Below are positions 1-6,676 of a stretch of 21,158 nt of DNA, piece by piece; position 1 is the stretch's first letter; every line of letters begins with the position of its first letter. The notes below the pieces were generated by a model. That model was not told the DNA's origin, did no database searches, and saw only the letters and a program-made list of their open reading frames with translations. The translations under genes and the position numbers were made by a program. Source of the DNA: Cyanobacteria bacterium UBA3803 (GTDB lineage Bacteria; Cyanobacteriota; Vampirovibrionia; Gastranaerophilales; Gastranaerophilaceae); NCBI GenBank assembly GCA_002369055.1, contig DFEL01000178.1, forward strand, positions 1 through 21,158. Reading direction: 5' to 3'.

Positions 1-2
1 AA

Positions 3-86
3 CACTCAGCATTACAAACTGAATTAGAATCAATTAAATCAATCATTTCTGACCACGCAGGCAAAGATTTTAACTTATTCTCTTAA
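3..86 (+). CDS. C-terminal fragment of an unidentified protein (5' end outside window)
   Basis: An open frame enters from the left edge in frame 3 and ends at TAA (84-86), giving 27 residues that end in KDFNLFS. The other two plus frames have stops within the first 30 bases. The composition is protein-like (mixed polar residues, an amphipathic stretch TELESIKSII). It points towards lipA, so the two genes are convergent, 66 nt apart. There is too little sequence to assign a family. It could also be a chance open frame, since 84 nt is short. Confidence 0.45.
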   Translation, partial: HSALQTELESIKSIISDHAGKDFNLFS

Positions 87-152
87 TCATTAAAATCATT
101 TTAAACGCTAATATGCCAACTTATAAGTCAGAATTGTTGAAGGTTTTTCGTA

Positions 153-1001
153 TCAATTATTACCAAACAGTTTAAATGCGTTATAGGAACTTCTTACAAG
201 CGGTGCTATCTGATATTTTTCAAACCCTGCCTGTTTTGCAAGCTCTTTTAAATGCTCAAATTCTTCTTCCGTATAATATTTATCAACCTCAAGATGTTGT
301 TTTGAAGGTTGAATATATTGTCCGACAGTTAAAATATCACAGCCAACTGCTCTTAAATCGAAAAAAGTTTGTTTAATTTCATCTTCACTTTCGCCCAATC
401 CAACCATTAAACCTGACTTTGCAGGAATATCAGAATTTTCTTTTATGTATTTCAGAACATTTAGTGAGCGTTTGTAATTGCCCTGTGGACGTGCTATTTT
501 AAATAAATTTTCAACAGTTTCGATGTTATGGTTAAAAACATCCGGTTTTGCTTTAATAATAATATCCAAAGCTATTGTGTTACCTTTAAAATCAGGTGTT
601 AAAATTTCGATTTTTGTATTAGGTGTAAGTTTTCTTATTTCATAAATTGTTTGTGCAAAATGCTCTGCTCCGCCATCTGACAGGTCATCACGGGTAACAG
701 ATGTAATTACTGAATATTTTAAACCTAAATCCTTGACTGCTTTTGCAATATTTTTTGGTTCATCAGGGTTTAGCGGTTCCGGTTTTTCACATCCGATATT
801 ACAATAACGACAATTTCTTGTACAGACATTACCCATAATCAAAAAAGTTGCGGTATTTTTTTGATAGCACTCGTTTTTATTTGGACAACGTGCATTTTCA
901 CAGACGGTATTTAAACAATTATTTTTTAAAATTGTTCTTACCGTTTTTGTTTTTTCAGTATCTATAATTTGACGTTTTAAGTATTCCGGAAGTCTTTTCA
1001 T
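153..1001 (-). CDS. lipA: Lipoyl synthase (radical SAM)
   Basis: LipA inserts two sulfur atoms into protein-bound octanoyl groups to make the lipoyl cofactor of 2-oxoacid dehydrogenases and the glycine cleavage system. The 282-aa product has both diagnostic cysteine sets. The auxiliary cluster motif is CENARCPNKNEC (C34, C39, C45), and the radical-SAM CxxxCxxC is at C60, C64 and C67. The C-terminal RSSY motif (residues 270-273) supplies the serine ligand of the auxiliary cluster. Length is close to the family norm of about 290-320. Its ATG overlaps the TGA of the upstream dihydrolipoamide dehydrogenase gene by 4 nt (ATGA), implying translational coupling. No lipB or lplA octanoyl/lipoate transferase is in the window. 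Function is very secure. Confidence 0.97.
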   Translation of the reverse strand: MKRLPEYLKRQIIDTEKTKTVRTILKNNCLNTVCENARCPNKNECYQKNTATFLIMGNVCTRNCRYCNIGCEKPEPLNPDEPKNIAKAVKDLGLKYSVITSVTRDDLSDGGAEHFAQTIYEIRKLTPNTKIEILTPDFKGNTIALDIIIKAKPDVFNHNIETVENLFKIARPQGNYKRSLNVLKYIKENSDIPAKSGLMVGLGESEDEIKQTFFDLRAVGCDILTVGQYIQPSKQHLEVDKYYTEEEFEHLKELAKQAGFEKYQIAPLVRSSYNAFKLFGNN

Positions 1002-2236
1002 AACATCATGATACTTTCATATACTCCTTCTGAATAAGTAGGATGAGCAAAGCATACTTTTTTTAATTCATCTACGTTTATTTCGTTTTGCATTGCGATT
1101 GCAAATTGATGAATAAGAGCAGATGCTTCTTTTGAAATTATACTTGCACCGATAATTTTATTTTCATAAGTTAAAACTTTAATAAAACCTTCAATTTCAT
1201 TATCACAATGAGCCTTTCCTAAGGCTCTTACAGGATAAACCGCTTTTTGATAGCTTCCTAAAGGTAAATCTTGTTCATTTGCACCAATCCAAGCAATTTC
1301 AGGTGTTCCGTATATAACACTTGGCACAAATACATTATCAAAATGTATTCCTGAAACTAATGCTCTTGCCTGATACATTGCAAAATTTGCAAGCATTAAC
1401 TGTCCGCAAGCATCACCAATAACAGTTGCTTTTCCATCAAGTTGAGGTTTTACAATGTTTCTTCCTATTGCAACAAGCACAAAATCAGGATTTAACACAT
1501 CACCATTTGATAATGCAACTTGTTTATTTTCAATTTTGTTAATTGTTGTAGAAGTTTTTAAAGCAATTTTTCTTGTTCTAAACATTCTTTCGACATATTT
1601 TGAAACTTCTTCATCTGCTATTGATAAAGGTCTTGACGCTGCTTCAACAACCGTAACTTCACATTCTAAATCGTTAAAGATTCTTGCCCATTCAATACCT
1701 TCTGCTCCGGCACCAACAATTAAAACACTTTTAGGTGCTTGTTTCAATTCAAACAAATCATCAGAATTTAAAACAAATTCATGGTCGAAAGGATAATCTT
1801 TTAAAGGTTTTGGCTCTGAACCTGTTGCAACAATTATTTTTTCACAATTATAAGCTTGACCACCTGCTTCAATTATATTGTCAGCAACAACCTTTGCTTC
1901 TTTTTCAACTATTTCAACGGTTTTTACCTGCAAACTTTTCGTTAAAGCGTTTCTTAATGTTTCAACTACTCTGTTTTTATGTTCCATAGCTTTTGCAAAA
2001 TCAAATTGCAAATCATTTGTTATTAATCCTATATTTTCAGAATTTTTAGCGTCTTTATATAAATCAGCAGAATGCAAAATAGTTTTTGTTGGAATACATC
2101 CTTTATTTAAACAAGTTCCGCCAATTTTATCTTTTTCAAAAAGAACAACTGATTTACCTTTTTCGGCAGCAATTAACGCAGAAGTAAGTCCCGCAGGGCC
2201 TGCACCTATAATGCCATAATTATAAATCTTTTCCAT
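998..2236 (-). CDS. lpdA: Dihydrolipoamide dehydrogenase-like flavoprotein (shortened)
   Basis: An FAD- and NAD-dependent oxidoreductase that would reoxidise protein-bound dihydrolipoamide (E3, or L-protein of glycine cleavage). Visible motifs are the FAD-binding GAGPAG (11-16), the redox disulfide CLNKGC (C42, C47), the NAD-binding GAGAEG (175-180) and the C-terminal HPTYSE with the His-Glu pair (H398, E403). I start at 2236 (MEKIYNYG...) rather than the upstream in-frame ATG at 2287. A GGAGA ribosome site sits just before 2236, and the longer start would add 17 unrelated residues and run into alr. The 412-aa product is shorter than the usual 450-475. The segment between VAIGR (255-259) and GD (274-275) is about 14 residues instead of about 40. 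alr ends 8 nt upstream and lipA overlaps downstream, linking it to lipoate metabolism. Confidence 0.9.
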   Translation of the reverse strand: MEKIYNYGIIGAGPAGLTSALIAAEKGKSVVLFEKDKIGGTCLNKGCIPTKTILHSADLYKDAKNSENIGLITNDLQFDFAKAMEHKNRVVETLRNALTKSLQVKTVEIVEKEAKVVADNIIEAGGQAYNCEKIIVATGSEPKPLKDYPFDHEFVLNSDDLFELKQAPKSVLIVGAGAEGIEWARIFNDLECEVTVVEAASRPLSIADEEVSKYVERMFRTRKIALKTSTTINKIENKQVALSNGDVLNPDFVLVAIGRNIVKPQLDGKATVIGDACGQLMLANFAMYQARALVSGIHFDNVFVPSVIYGTPEIAWIGANEQDLPLGSYQKAVYPVRALGKAHCDNEIEGFIKVLTYENKIIGASIISKEASALIHQFAIAMQNEINVDELKKVCFAHPTYSEGVYESIMML

Positions 2237-2240
2237 ATAT

Positions 2241-2245
2241 TCTCC
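2241..2245 (-). promoter_or_regulatory. Ribosome binding site fixing the lpdA start
   Basis: On the minus strand the sequence reads GGAGA, then 4 nt, then ATG. This is a strong Shine-Dalgarno element directly before the internal methionine at 2236. It overlaps the alr stop codon (2245-2247), so translation of the two genes may be coupled. Confidence 0.7.
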
Positions 2246-3369
2246 TATCTTGTATAAACTCTTGCCAAACGTGCTTTTAAGTGACATAAAATTTCGTAAT
2301 GAATTGTATTCATAGCACTAGCCCAATTATCAACAGGCAGACTTTCGTCTAAAAGAGTTATCGTATCACCGGTTTTTGCATCAATTCCCGTAATATCAAA
2401 CATCATTTGATCCATAGCAACATTTCCGACTTGTTTTATTTTTTGTCCGTTTAATTTTCCATAAAATTTGTTTGAAATTGAACGTGGAATACCGTCAGCA
2501 TATCCTAAGGGAACAGTGGCAATTTTTGTTGGTTTATCAGCAACAAAGGTATGTCCGTAGCTTACACCCTCACCTGCTTCAATTTCGTGAATATGTATTA
2601 TTCTGGATTTTACAGACATTGCTTGATGTAATTCTATTTTTTGTGCTTGTGAAATTAAATCTGGATAAAGTCCATATAGTCCAATACCGCCACGAACCAT
2701 ATTTGAAGTACATTTGTATATATTACTTGAAATTATACCTGCCGTATTTAAAATATGTAGTAAAAGACCATCTGTATTAACTTGTGAAATAATATTTTCC
2801 CAAATTTCAAGTTGTTTTAGTGTTTTATCATAAAATTCAGCATTTGCAAGGTGCGAAAAAATACCTCTTAAATCCATATATTCAGAATTTTGAACTTGTT
2901 TTATAAAATCTACCGCATCTTTTGGCGATACACCTATTCTGTTCATTCCGGTATCAAGTTTTATATGCGTTTTTACGGGAATACCCGTTCTTTCATAAGT
3001 TTTTTTGCAAAACTCAATATGTTCCTGTGTAAAACTTGTAACAGTTATATTATGCTCAACTGCTGTTGATAAAGCCCAAAAAGGCACTGCTCCAAGAACG
3101 AGAATTTCTGCATCAATACCGTTTTCTCTTAAATTTAAAGCTTCATCAATAGACGCAACCCCAAACATGTCAACACCGCATGCCAAAAGTGTAGGTGCAA
3201 GCATTGCAGCTCCATGTCCATAAGCATCTGCCTTTACAACAGCAAGAAACTTCATATCTGCTGGTACACAACTTTTTAATGCCTTAATATTGTTTGAAAC
3301 GTTATCAATATTAACTTCTACCCACGAATCTCTATGAGCATTTATATTTGATATTCTTGAAATCTTCAT
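2245..3369 (-). CDS. alr: Alanine racemase
   Basis: A PLP-dependent cytoplasmic enzyme that interconverts L- and D-alanine for peptidoglycan. The 374-aa length is typical. The N-terminal barrel carries the PLP lysine in VVKADAYGHG (K46), and the C-terminal domain carries the catalytic tyrosine in SYGHTF (about Y271) and the conserved MDQ motif. The start at 3369 aligns with the family (RDSWVEVNIDNVSNN soon after it). No clear Shine-Dalgarno element precedes it. The MFS gene ends 17 nt upstream and lpdA starts 8 nt downstream, so it sits mid-operon. Assignment is secure. Confidence 0.96.
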   Translation of the reverse strand: MKISRISNINAHRDSWVEVNIDNVSNNIKALKSCVPADMKFLAVVKADAYGHGAAMLAPTLLACGVDMFGVASIDEALNLRENGIDAEILVLGAVPFWALSTAVEHNITVTSFTQEHIEFCKKTYERTGIPVKTHIKLDTGMNRIGVSPKDAVDFIKQVQNSEYMDLRGIFSHLANAEFYDKTLKQLEIWENIISQVNTDGLLLHILNTAGIISSNIYKCTSNMVRGGIGLYGLYPDLISQAQKIELHQAMSVKSRIIHIHEIEAGEGVSYGHTFVADKPTKIATVPLGYADGIPRSISNKFYGKLNGQKIKQVGNVAMDQMMFDITGIDAKTGDTITLLDESLPVDNWASAMNTIHYEILCHLKARLARVYTR

Positions 3370-3386
3370 TACAAACTAAGTATAGT

Positions 3387-4550
3387 TTAATCGTTATCTA
3401 CTTTCAAGTATTTAACAAAATAAGCACAAAATGCAGGAATTATACCTGCAACAAACAAAATTTGTAATACTCCGTATTTTTGTGCCATAAATCCCATTCC
3501 GCTGAGTATTACACCAACAACACCCCAGCAAAAACCATTTAAAAATCCGCCTATTATACTTTTATATTGAGGTAATTCCTTTTGTGCCAAAACCATGGTA
3601 ATAGGAGTTGCAAGCATTAATATAAATGCCATTAAAACGAAATCTATTAATGCCAAAGCAGGTATTATTTTGTATGTAAAAACAAATATTGCCATTAAAA
3701 TTGGCATGGACAACATTGAAACATAAATAACAGGCTTTGTGCCAAGCCATTTTTCAAATTTCGGACTAACTAAAGAGCCAATGCCACCTGCAAGCATAAA
3801 TGCGAATAAAGCTGTACCTATATAAAAAGCATCATGTCCGTAATCTTTCCACAAAAACGGCAATAAAATTGCACAACTGCTTGAAATAATTGCTTTCATA
3901 ATTGCAATAAGAATAAGTATTTTAATTTGCGTGTTTGTAAGAATTGTTTTAAAAACTTCAAAAATATTTTTCTTTTCAGGCTTTTTATCTATATCTGAAA
4001 TCTTAGGGACACAAGCAAACATCAATAAAGCCAGTAAAATTCCGGGAATAGCAGTAAGAGGCATTTTTGCAAGTCCAAAATAATGAGTAACGCTTGCAGA
4101 AATCATAGGTCCAAATGCGTAACCAATAGAACCCATACTTAAAAATATACCCATATTTTTTGTAAAATCTTCTTTCGTAAATCTTATTACAAAGCCAATT
4201 CCCTGAGGGTGAAAAACACTTACTCCAAGACTTCCAAGAATTATAAATAATGCTAAAGTCCAAACATTGTTTGCACTTGAAGAAAACGGGAAAAATATTG
4301 CACTAAACAATAGTCCCCAAAATATAAATCCACGTTTAAAAATGCTATCGGCAAAAAATCCGAAAATCGGCTGTAAAAGTTGAGAAAATAATTGAGAAAT
4401 ACTCATTAGAAGTGCTGCAACACCCATTGAAATCCCTATTTTTGCTGCAATAAACGGCATAATAGGGTTTAAAAATCCCGAATAAATATCAGTTGTAAAA
4501 TGTGCTGCGGATAACCACGCTATTATTCTATTTTGTTTTATGCTTTTCAT
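3387..4550 (-). CDS. MFS transporter, fosmidomycin-resistance (Fsr)-like family
   Basis: A 387-aa polytopic membrane protein with about 12 hydrophobic segments. The N-terminus AAHFTTDIYSGFLNPIMPFI and the later SVFHPQG match the fosmidomycin-resistance branch of the major facilitator superfamily, where H-x2-D-x2-SGFL.P and FHP[EQ]G are typical. Members export small molecules by proton antiport. The true substrate cannot be read from sequence. An AAAGG ribosome site lies about 11 nt before the ATG and just inside the 3' end of the AICARFT-like gene, whose stop is 6 nt upstream. It is therefore co-transcribed with that gene and with alr. The clustering might hint at a metabolite linked to these enzymes, but that is inference. 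Confidence 0.85.
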   Translation of the reverse strand: MKSIKQNRIIAWLSAAHFTTDIYSGFLNPIMPFIAAKIGISMGVAALLMSISQLFSQLLQPIFGFFADSIFKRGFIFWGLLFSAIFFPFSSSANNVWTLALFIILGSLGVSVFHPQGIGFVIRFTKEDFTKNMGIFLSMGSIGYAFGPMISASVTHYFGLAKMPLTAIPGILLALLMFACVPKISDIDKKPEKKNIFEVFKTILTNTQIKILILIAIMKAIISSSCAILLPFLWKDYGHDAFYIGTALFAFMLAGGIGSLVSPKFEKWLGTKPVIYVSMLSMPILMAIFVFTYKIIPALALIDFVLMAFILMLATPITMVLAQKELPQYKSIIGGFLNGFCWGVVGVILSGMGFMAQKYGVLQILFVAGIIPAFCAYFVKYLKVDND

Positions 4551-4556
4551 AAATTA

Positions 4557-5486
4557 TTAACCTTTAAAATGTTCAATACCAGTTGTAAGCATTGCAATTT
4601 CGTATTTGTCGCATTGTTCTGCAATTTTTTTGTCATTTTGAGTTCCGCCAGATTGAATTATCAAAGCAACACGACCTCTTGCCGCAGCATGAATTATATC
4701 AATATTATTTATCGCACTGTCTGTTGCAACAACAGCATCTTTTGTACTGTCACAAGCATAATCCATTGCACCTTGACAAGCCTCAGTAAACGAGGTTTCT
4801 CCCTGACCTATTGCAATTGTTTTAAAATCTTTTGCTATAACAACAGCGTTTGATTTTGCATATTTTGCAACTTTAAACGCAAAAATTGCATCTTCAAGTT
4901 GCTCTTGCTCAGGTTTCTTTTTTGTTTGAACTTTGAATGAATCTTTTTTGAAATCTGCTCTGTCTGCATCTTGTTCAAGCACACCAAACGGAGTTATTTT
5001 TAATTCTTGTGAAACTGAAATTTTAACTTCTTCTAAAGGAGTATTTATTTTTACAATTTTTAAAGTTTCATTTTTCTTTAATATTTCTAAGGCTTCTTTA
5101 TCAAAACCTATGCCTAATACCAATTCAAACTGACTTTGAACAATTTTTTTTGCGGTTCTTTCATCAATAATTTTTGAAAATCCGACACAAGAACCGATTG
5201 CTCCAATTGGATTGCTGTCAACCGATTTTGCATAAGAATCAACTAAGGTTTTACCGAGTGCAACTCCGCAAATTAATCCTGATTTTGTCATCGCAGTTGC
5301 AAATACATCAAAAAATTCGCCTAAAATTTCAACTAACATTGTCATATCAAGATAGTTTTTATATGTTAATTCTGAACCGTTTAAAACTTCCCAATCTATT
5401 GAACTTTCATTTTTATATAAACTCGCTGATTGTTGACGATTTTCGCCATATCTAAAATCTGTTATCTTTTCTAAATTATCTAACAT
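4557..5486 (-). CDS. Standalone AICAR transformylase-like protein (C-terminal PurH domain), altered active site
   Basis: The 309-aa product matches the C-terminal AICAR formyltransferase half of PurH from its first residues. It has RYGEN (12-16), TYKNYLD, CGVALG (73-78), the KSNAVV block and a GGTQ/TTGIEHF C-terminus. The N-terminal IMP cyclohydrolase half (about 200 residues) is absent. In canonical PurH the catalytic motif is KHxNPCG; here the same place reads KSGLICG (K68, S69...), so the histidine is replaced. The GxGQMSR loop is GQGETSF and the C-terminal RHFRH is EHFKG. It may be inactive, changed in specificity, or a regulator. The start at 5486 has an AAAGGAGA site 5-6 nt upstream; the longer frame from 5549 would run through a terminator hairpin. 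It is first gene of the MFS-alr-lpdA-lipA operon. Confidence 0.82.
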   Translation of the reverse strand: MLDNLEKITDFRYGENRQQSASLYKNESSIDWEVLNGSELTYKNYLDMTMLVEILGEFFDVFATAMTKSGLICGVALGKTLVDSYAKSVDSNPIGAIGSCVGFSKIIDERTAKKIVQSQFELVLGIGFDKEALEILKKNETLKIVKINTPLEEVKISVSQELKITPFGVLEQDADRADFKKDSFKVQTKKKPEQEQLEDAIFAFKVAKYAKSNAVVIAKDFKTIAIGQGETSFTEACQGAMDYACDSTKDAVVATDSAINNIDIIHAAARGRVALIIQSGGTQNDKKIAEQCDKYEIAMLTTGIEHFKG

Positions 5487-5505
5487 TTTATCTCCTTTTA
5501 TTTGA

Positions 5506-5514
5506 ATTTTATCA
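5506..5514 (-). promoter_or_regulatory. Possible -10 element for the purH-like/alr/lipA operon
   Basis: The minus strand reads TGATAAAAT, ending 19 nt before the ATG at 5486. It lies between the upstream terminator and the ribosome site. An identical 9-mer precedes the UDP-glucuronate decarboxylase gene at nearly the same distance. No good -35 box is seen. Confidence 0.35.
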
Positions 5515-5522
5515 CAAATAGC

Positions 5523-5560
5523 AAAAATAAGACTTGCTTTAATTTGCAAGCCTTATTTTA
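5523..5560 (-). terminator. Rho-independent terminator after the acyltransferase gene
   Basis: On the minus strand, arms AAAATAAG-G-CTTGC (5559-5546) and GCAAG-T-CTTATTTT (5537-5524) enclose an 8-nt loop, and the T run continues on the 3' side. In minus-strand RNA the middle position is a G-U wobble, so the 14-bp stem is unbroken; in plus-strand RNA it would be an A-C mismatch. It lies 6 nt after the acyltransferase stop and separates that gene from the downstream operon. Confidence 0.85.
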
Positions 5561-5565
5561 TATAT

Positions 5566-6375
5566 TTAAACTCCAGAACCCTTTATTTCGATTTTTTTGA
5601 GTCTTTGCTCAATTTTTCTGTACCACTGCAATTCTTGTTGAAATAAAGTATCATATTCTTCCAATTTACCTTCCGATAATTCCTTAAATTGACTGTCACA
5701 ACATTTTGTTAATTCACTTGCCAAATATTTTGTATATTCTTTTCTGTCAACTTTAGCATCTTCCAAAACTATCGGATTATGAAATTCTACCAAAACTTCA
5801 GGTCTGTTTGCTCTTAAAAACATATAATTTACGGCAACAGGCACAAGATTTACTTTACCGTATTTTTTTACGGCATTTTGTGCTATATAAGTCAAACCTG
5901 TTTGAAACACTATTGGTCTGTAATTTGGCGGCATTATAATACCTTGCGGAAAAATATATAAGAAATTGTTTAAATCACCAATCGTTTCAACCGCAAACTT
6001 TAAAGCAGCCATTGACGCTTGAGGTGATTTTTTATTAACAGAGAAAGCACCTGCACGCCTTAATAGCGGAAAACGATTTAATTCTTCCACCATAATACGT
6101 ATTTGCTTATTAAAAATTCTGTTGCAAATATTATATCCTACAATACCATCCCACCAATTTGAATGCGGTGCAAAAAGAATTGTCGGAGCAGATGTATCTC
6201 TGTGAAATATCTTATCGGCTCCTTTGTAACGAAGTGCAAAAAATCTGTTTTCCAACATTCCGTAAAAAAATCTGTCAGCAACCCAAAGCCAAAAAGCTGA
6301 CGTTTTAGCAGGTGCAAATTTTTCATCTTGATTACGCAATTTTGTTGGAGGTACATGCTGATATAAATCTTCCAT
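5566..6375 (-). CDS. plsC: 1-acyl-sn-glycerol-3-phosphate acyltransferase (PlsC-like)
   Basis: A lysophospholipid acyltransferase that would add the second acyl chain to lysophosphatidate during membrane phospholipid synthesis. The 269-aa protein has the catalytic HX4D box HSNWWD (H71, D76) in the context FAPHSNWWDGIVG. It also has the FPQG substrate-binding motif (142-145), and a basic C-terminal tail (QRLKKIEIKGSGV). Hydrophobic stretches near residues 27-47 could associate with the membrane. The start at 6375 has no Shine-Dalgarno element. A TATAAA-like -10 (6384-6389, minus) lies so close to the ATG that the message might be nearly leaderless. A strong terminator follows the gene. Exact acceptor specificity is not resolvable, so the symbol is tentative. 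Confidence 0.85.
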   Translation of the reverse strand: MEDLYQHVPPTKLRNQDEKFAPAKTSAFWLWVADRFFYGMLENRFFALRYKGADKIFHRDTSAPTILFAPHSNWWDGIVGYNICNRIFNKQIRIMVEELNRFPLLRRAGAFSVNKKSPQASMAALKFAVETIGDLNNFLYIFPQGIIMPPNYRPIVFQTGLTYIAQNAVKKYGKVNLVPVAVNYMFLRANRPEVLVEFHNPIVLEDAKVDRKEYTKYLASELTKCCDSQFKELSEGKLEEYDTLFQQELQWYRKIEQRLKKIEIKGSGV

Positions 6376-6437
6376 AAGTTTATTTTATAACACTAAATAC
6401 AAATTTTAAAGTATATTAAAAAATCTTAATACATACA

Positions 6438-6466
6438 TTGACGATAAAAATTGTTTATTATAGCAT
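6438..6466 (+). promoter_or_regulatory. Candidate promoter for the riboswitch-controlled operon
   Basis: TTGACG (6438-6443) is a good -35 box. With 17-nt spacing the -10 would be TAGCAT (6461-6466), a 4/6 match. The overlapping TTATTATAG is an alternative with shorter spacing. Transcription would begin just before the riboswitch aptamer. Confidence 0.4.
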
Positions 6467-6469
6467 TTA

Positions 6470-6551
6470 GACAGAGGAAATGAAGTGCATATCTTCAACT
6501 GTACCGCAGCCGTAAAAGTCGGAACGCTCCGGAAAGATTGCAAGGTCTTTC
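6470..6551 (+). ncRNA. Cobalamin riboswitch-like aptamer (compact form)
   Basis: The core reads GGAAATGAAGTGCATATC then TTCAACTGTACCGCAGCC then GTAAAAGTCGGAACGCTCC. It lines up piece by piece with the known B12 riboswitch core (GGGAA, GTGCxAATC inside a short stem, CTG...CGCAGCxGTAA, then AAGTCxGAA...CC). A GAAG/CTTC stem brackets GTGCATAT, and CTG/CAG closes the next hairpin. The long peripheral arm usually found between GTAA and AAGTC is missing, as in compact (Cbl-II-like) variants. Immediately 3' a hairpin GAAAGA/TCTTTC (6532-6537, 6546-6551) presents the loop TTGCAAGG, a candidate L13 kissing loop. It would sense a cobalamin and control the downstream unknown operon. Class and ligand form are inferred. 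Confidence 0.75.
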
Positions 6552-6554
6552 ATG

Positions 6555-6586
6555 TAACTTATCGCCGAACTTCGGATATAAAGTTA
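6555..6586 (+). promoter_or_regulatory. Hairpin downstream of the riboswitch (possible expression platform)
   Basis: TAACTT (6555-6560) pairs with AAGTTA (6581-6586) around an inner CCGA/TCGG stem. There is no T-run after it, so it is not a classic terminator. A CCCCTT stretch (6620-6625) downstream is complementary to the AAGG of the ribosome site (6659-6662), so control could be translational. Both pairings are by eye. Confidence 0.4.
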
Positions 6587-6676
6587 AGGCTTAATTATTC
6601 AAATATAATAATTACCCAACCCCTTAAAGATAAGTGTTAGAAGCATCTATAAAATAAAAAGGATACGTGTAGAAAC

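Noticed and set aside
90..104. TTAAAAT-C-ATTTTAA palindrome as a terminator between the first fragment and lipA
   Set aside because: It is purely A/T paired with a one-base centre and no U-run, so it is unlikely to terminate transcription by itself.
1455..2219. Plus-strand open frames opposite the dihydrolipoamide dehydrogenase gene
   Set aside because: They are antisense shadows of a well-supported gene, with low-complexity Leu/Phe/Gln-rich translations. The same applies to other antisense frames such as 2472-2780, 4533-5455 and 17914-18189.
2237..2287. Upstream in-frame start for the dihydrolipoamide dehydrogenase gene
   Set aside because: It would add 17 residues unlike the family and overlap alr by more than 40 nt, whereas a GGAGA site directly precedes the methionine at 2236.
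3370..3386. Internal promoter before alr
   Set aside because: A TATACT-like string is present, but the 17-nt gap and lack of a -35 box within non-coding sequence make operon read-through more likely; kept only as part of the leaderless-start observation.
5487..5549. Upstream in-frame start for the AICARFT-like gene
   Set aside because: The extension runs through the terminator hairpin and is not family-like. The ATG at 5486 has a strong ribosome site.
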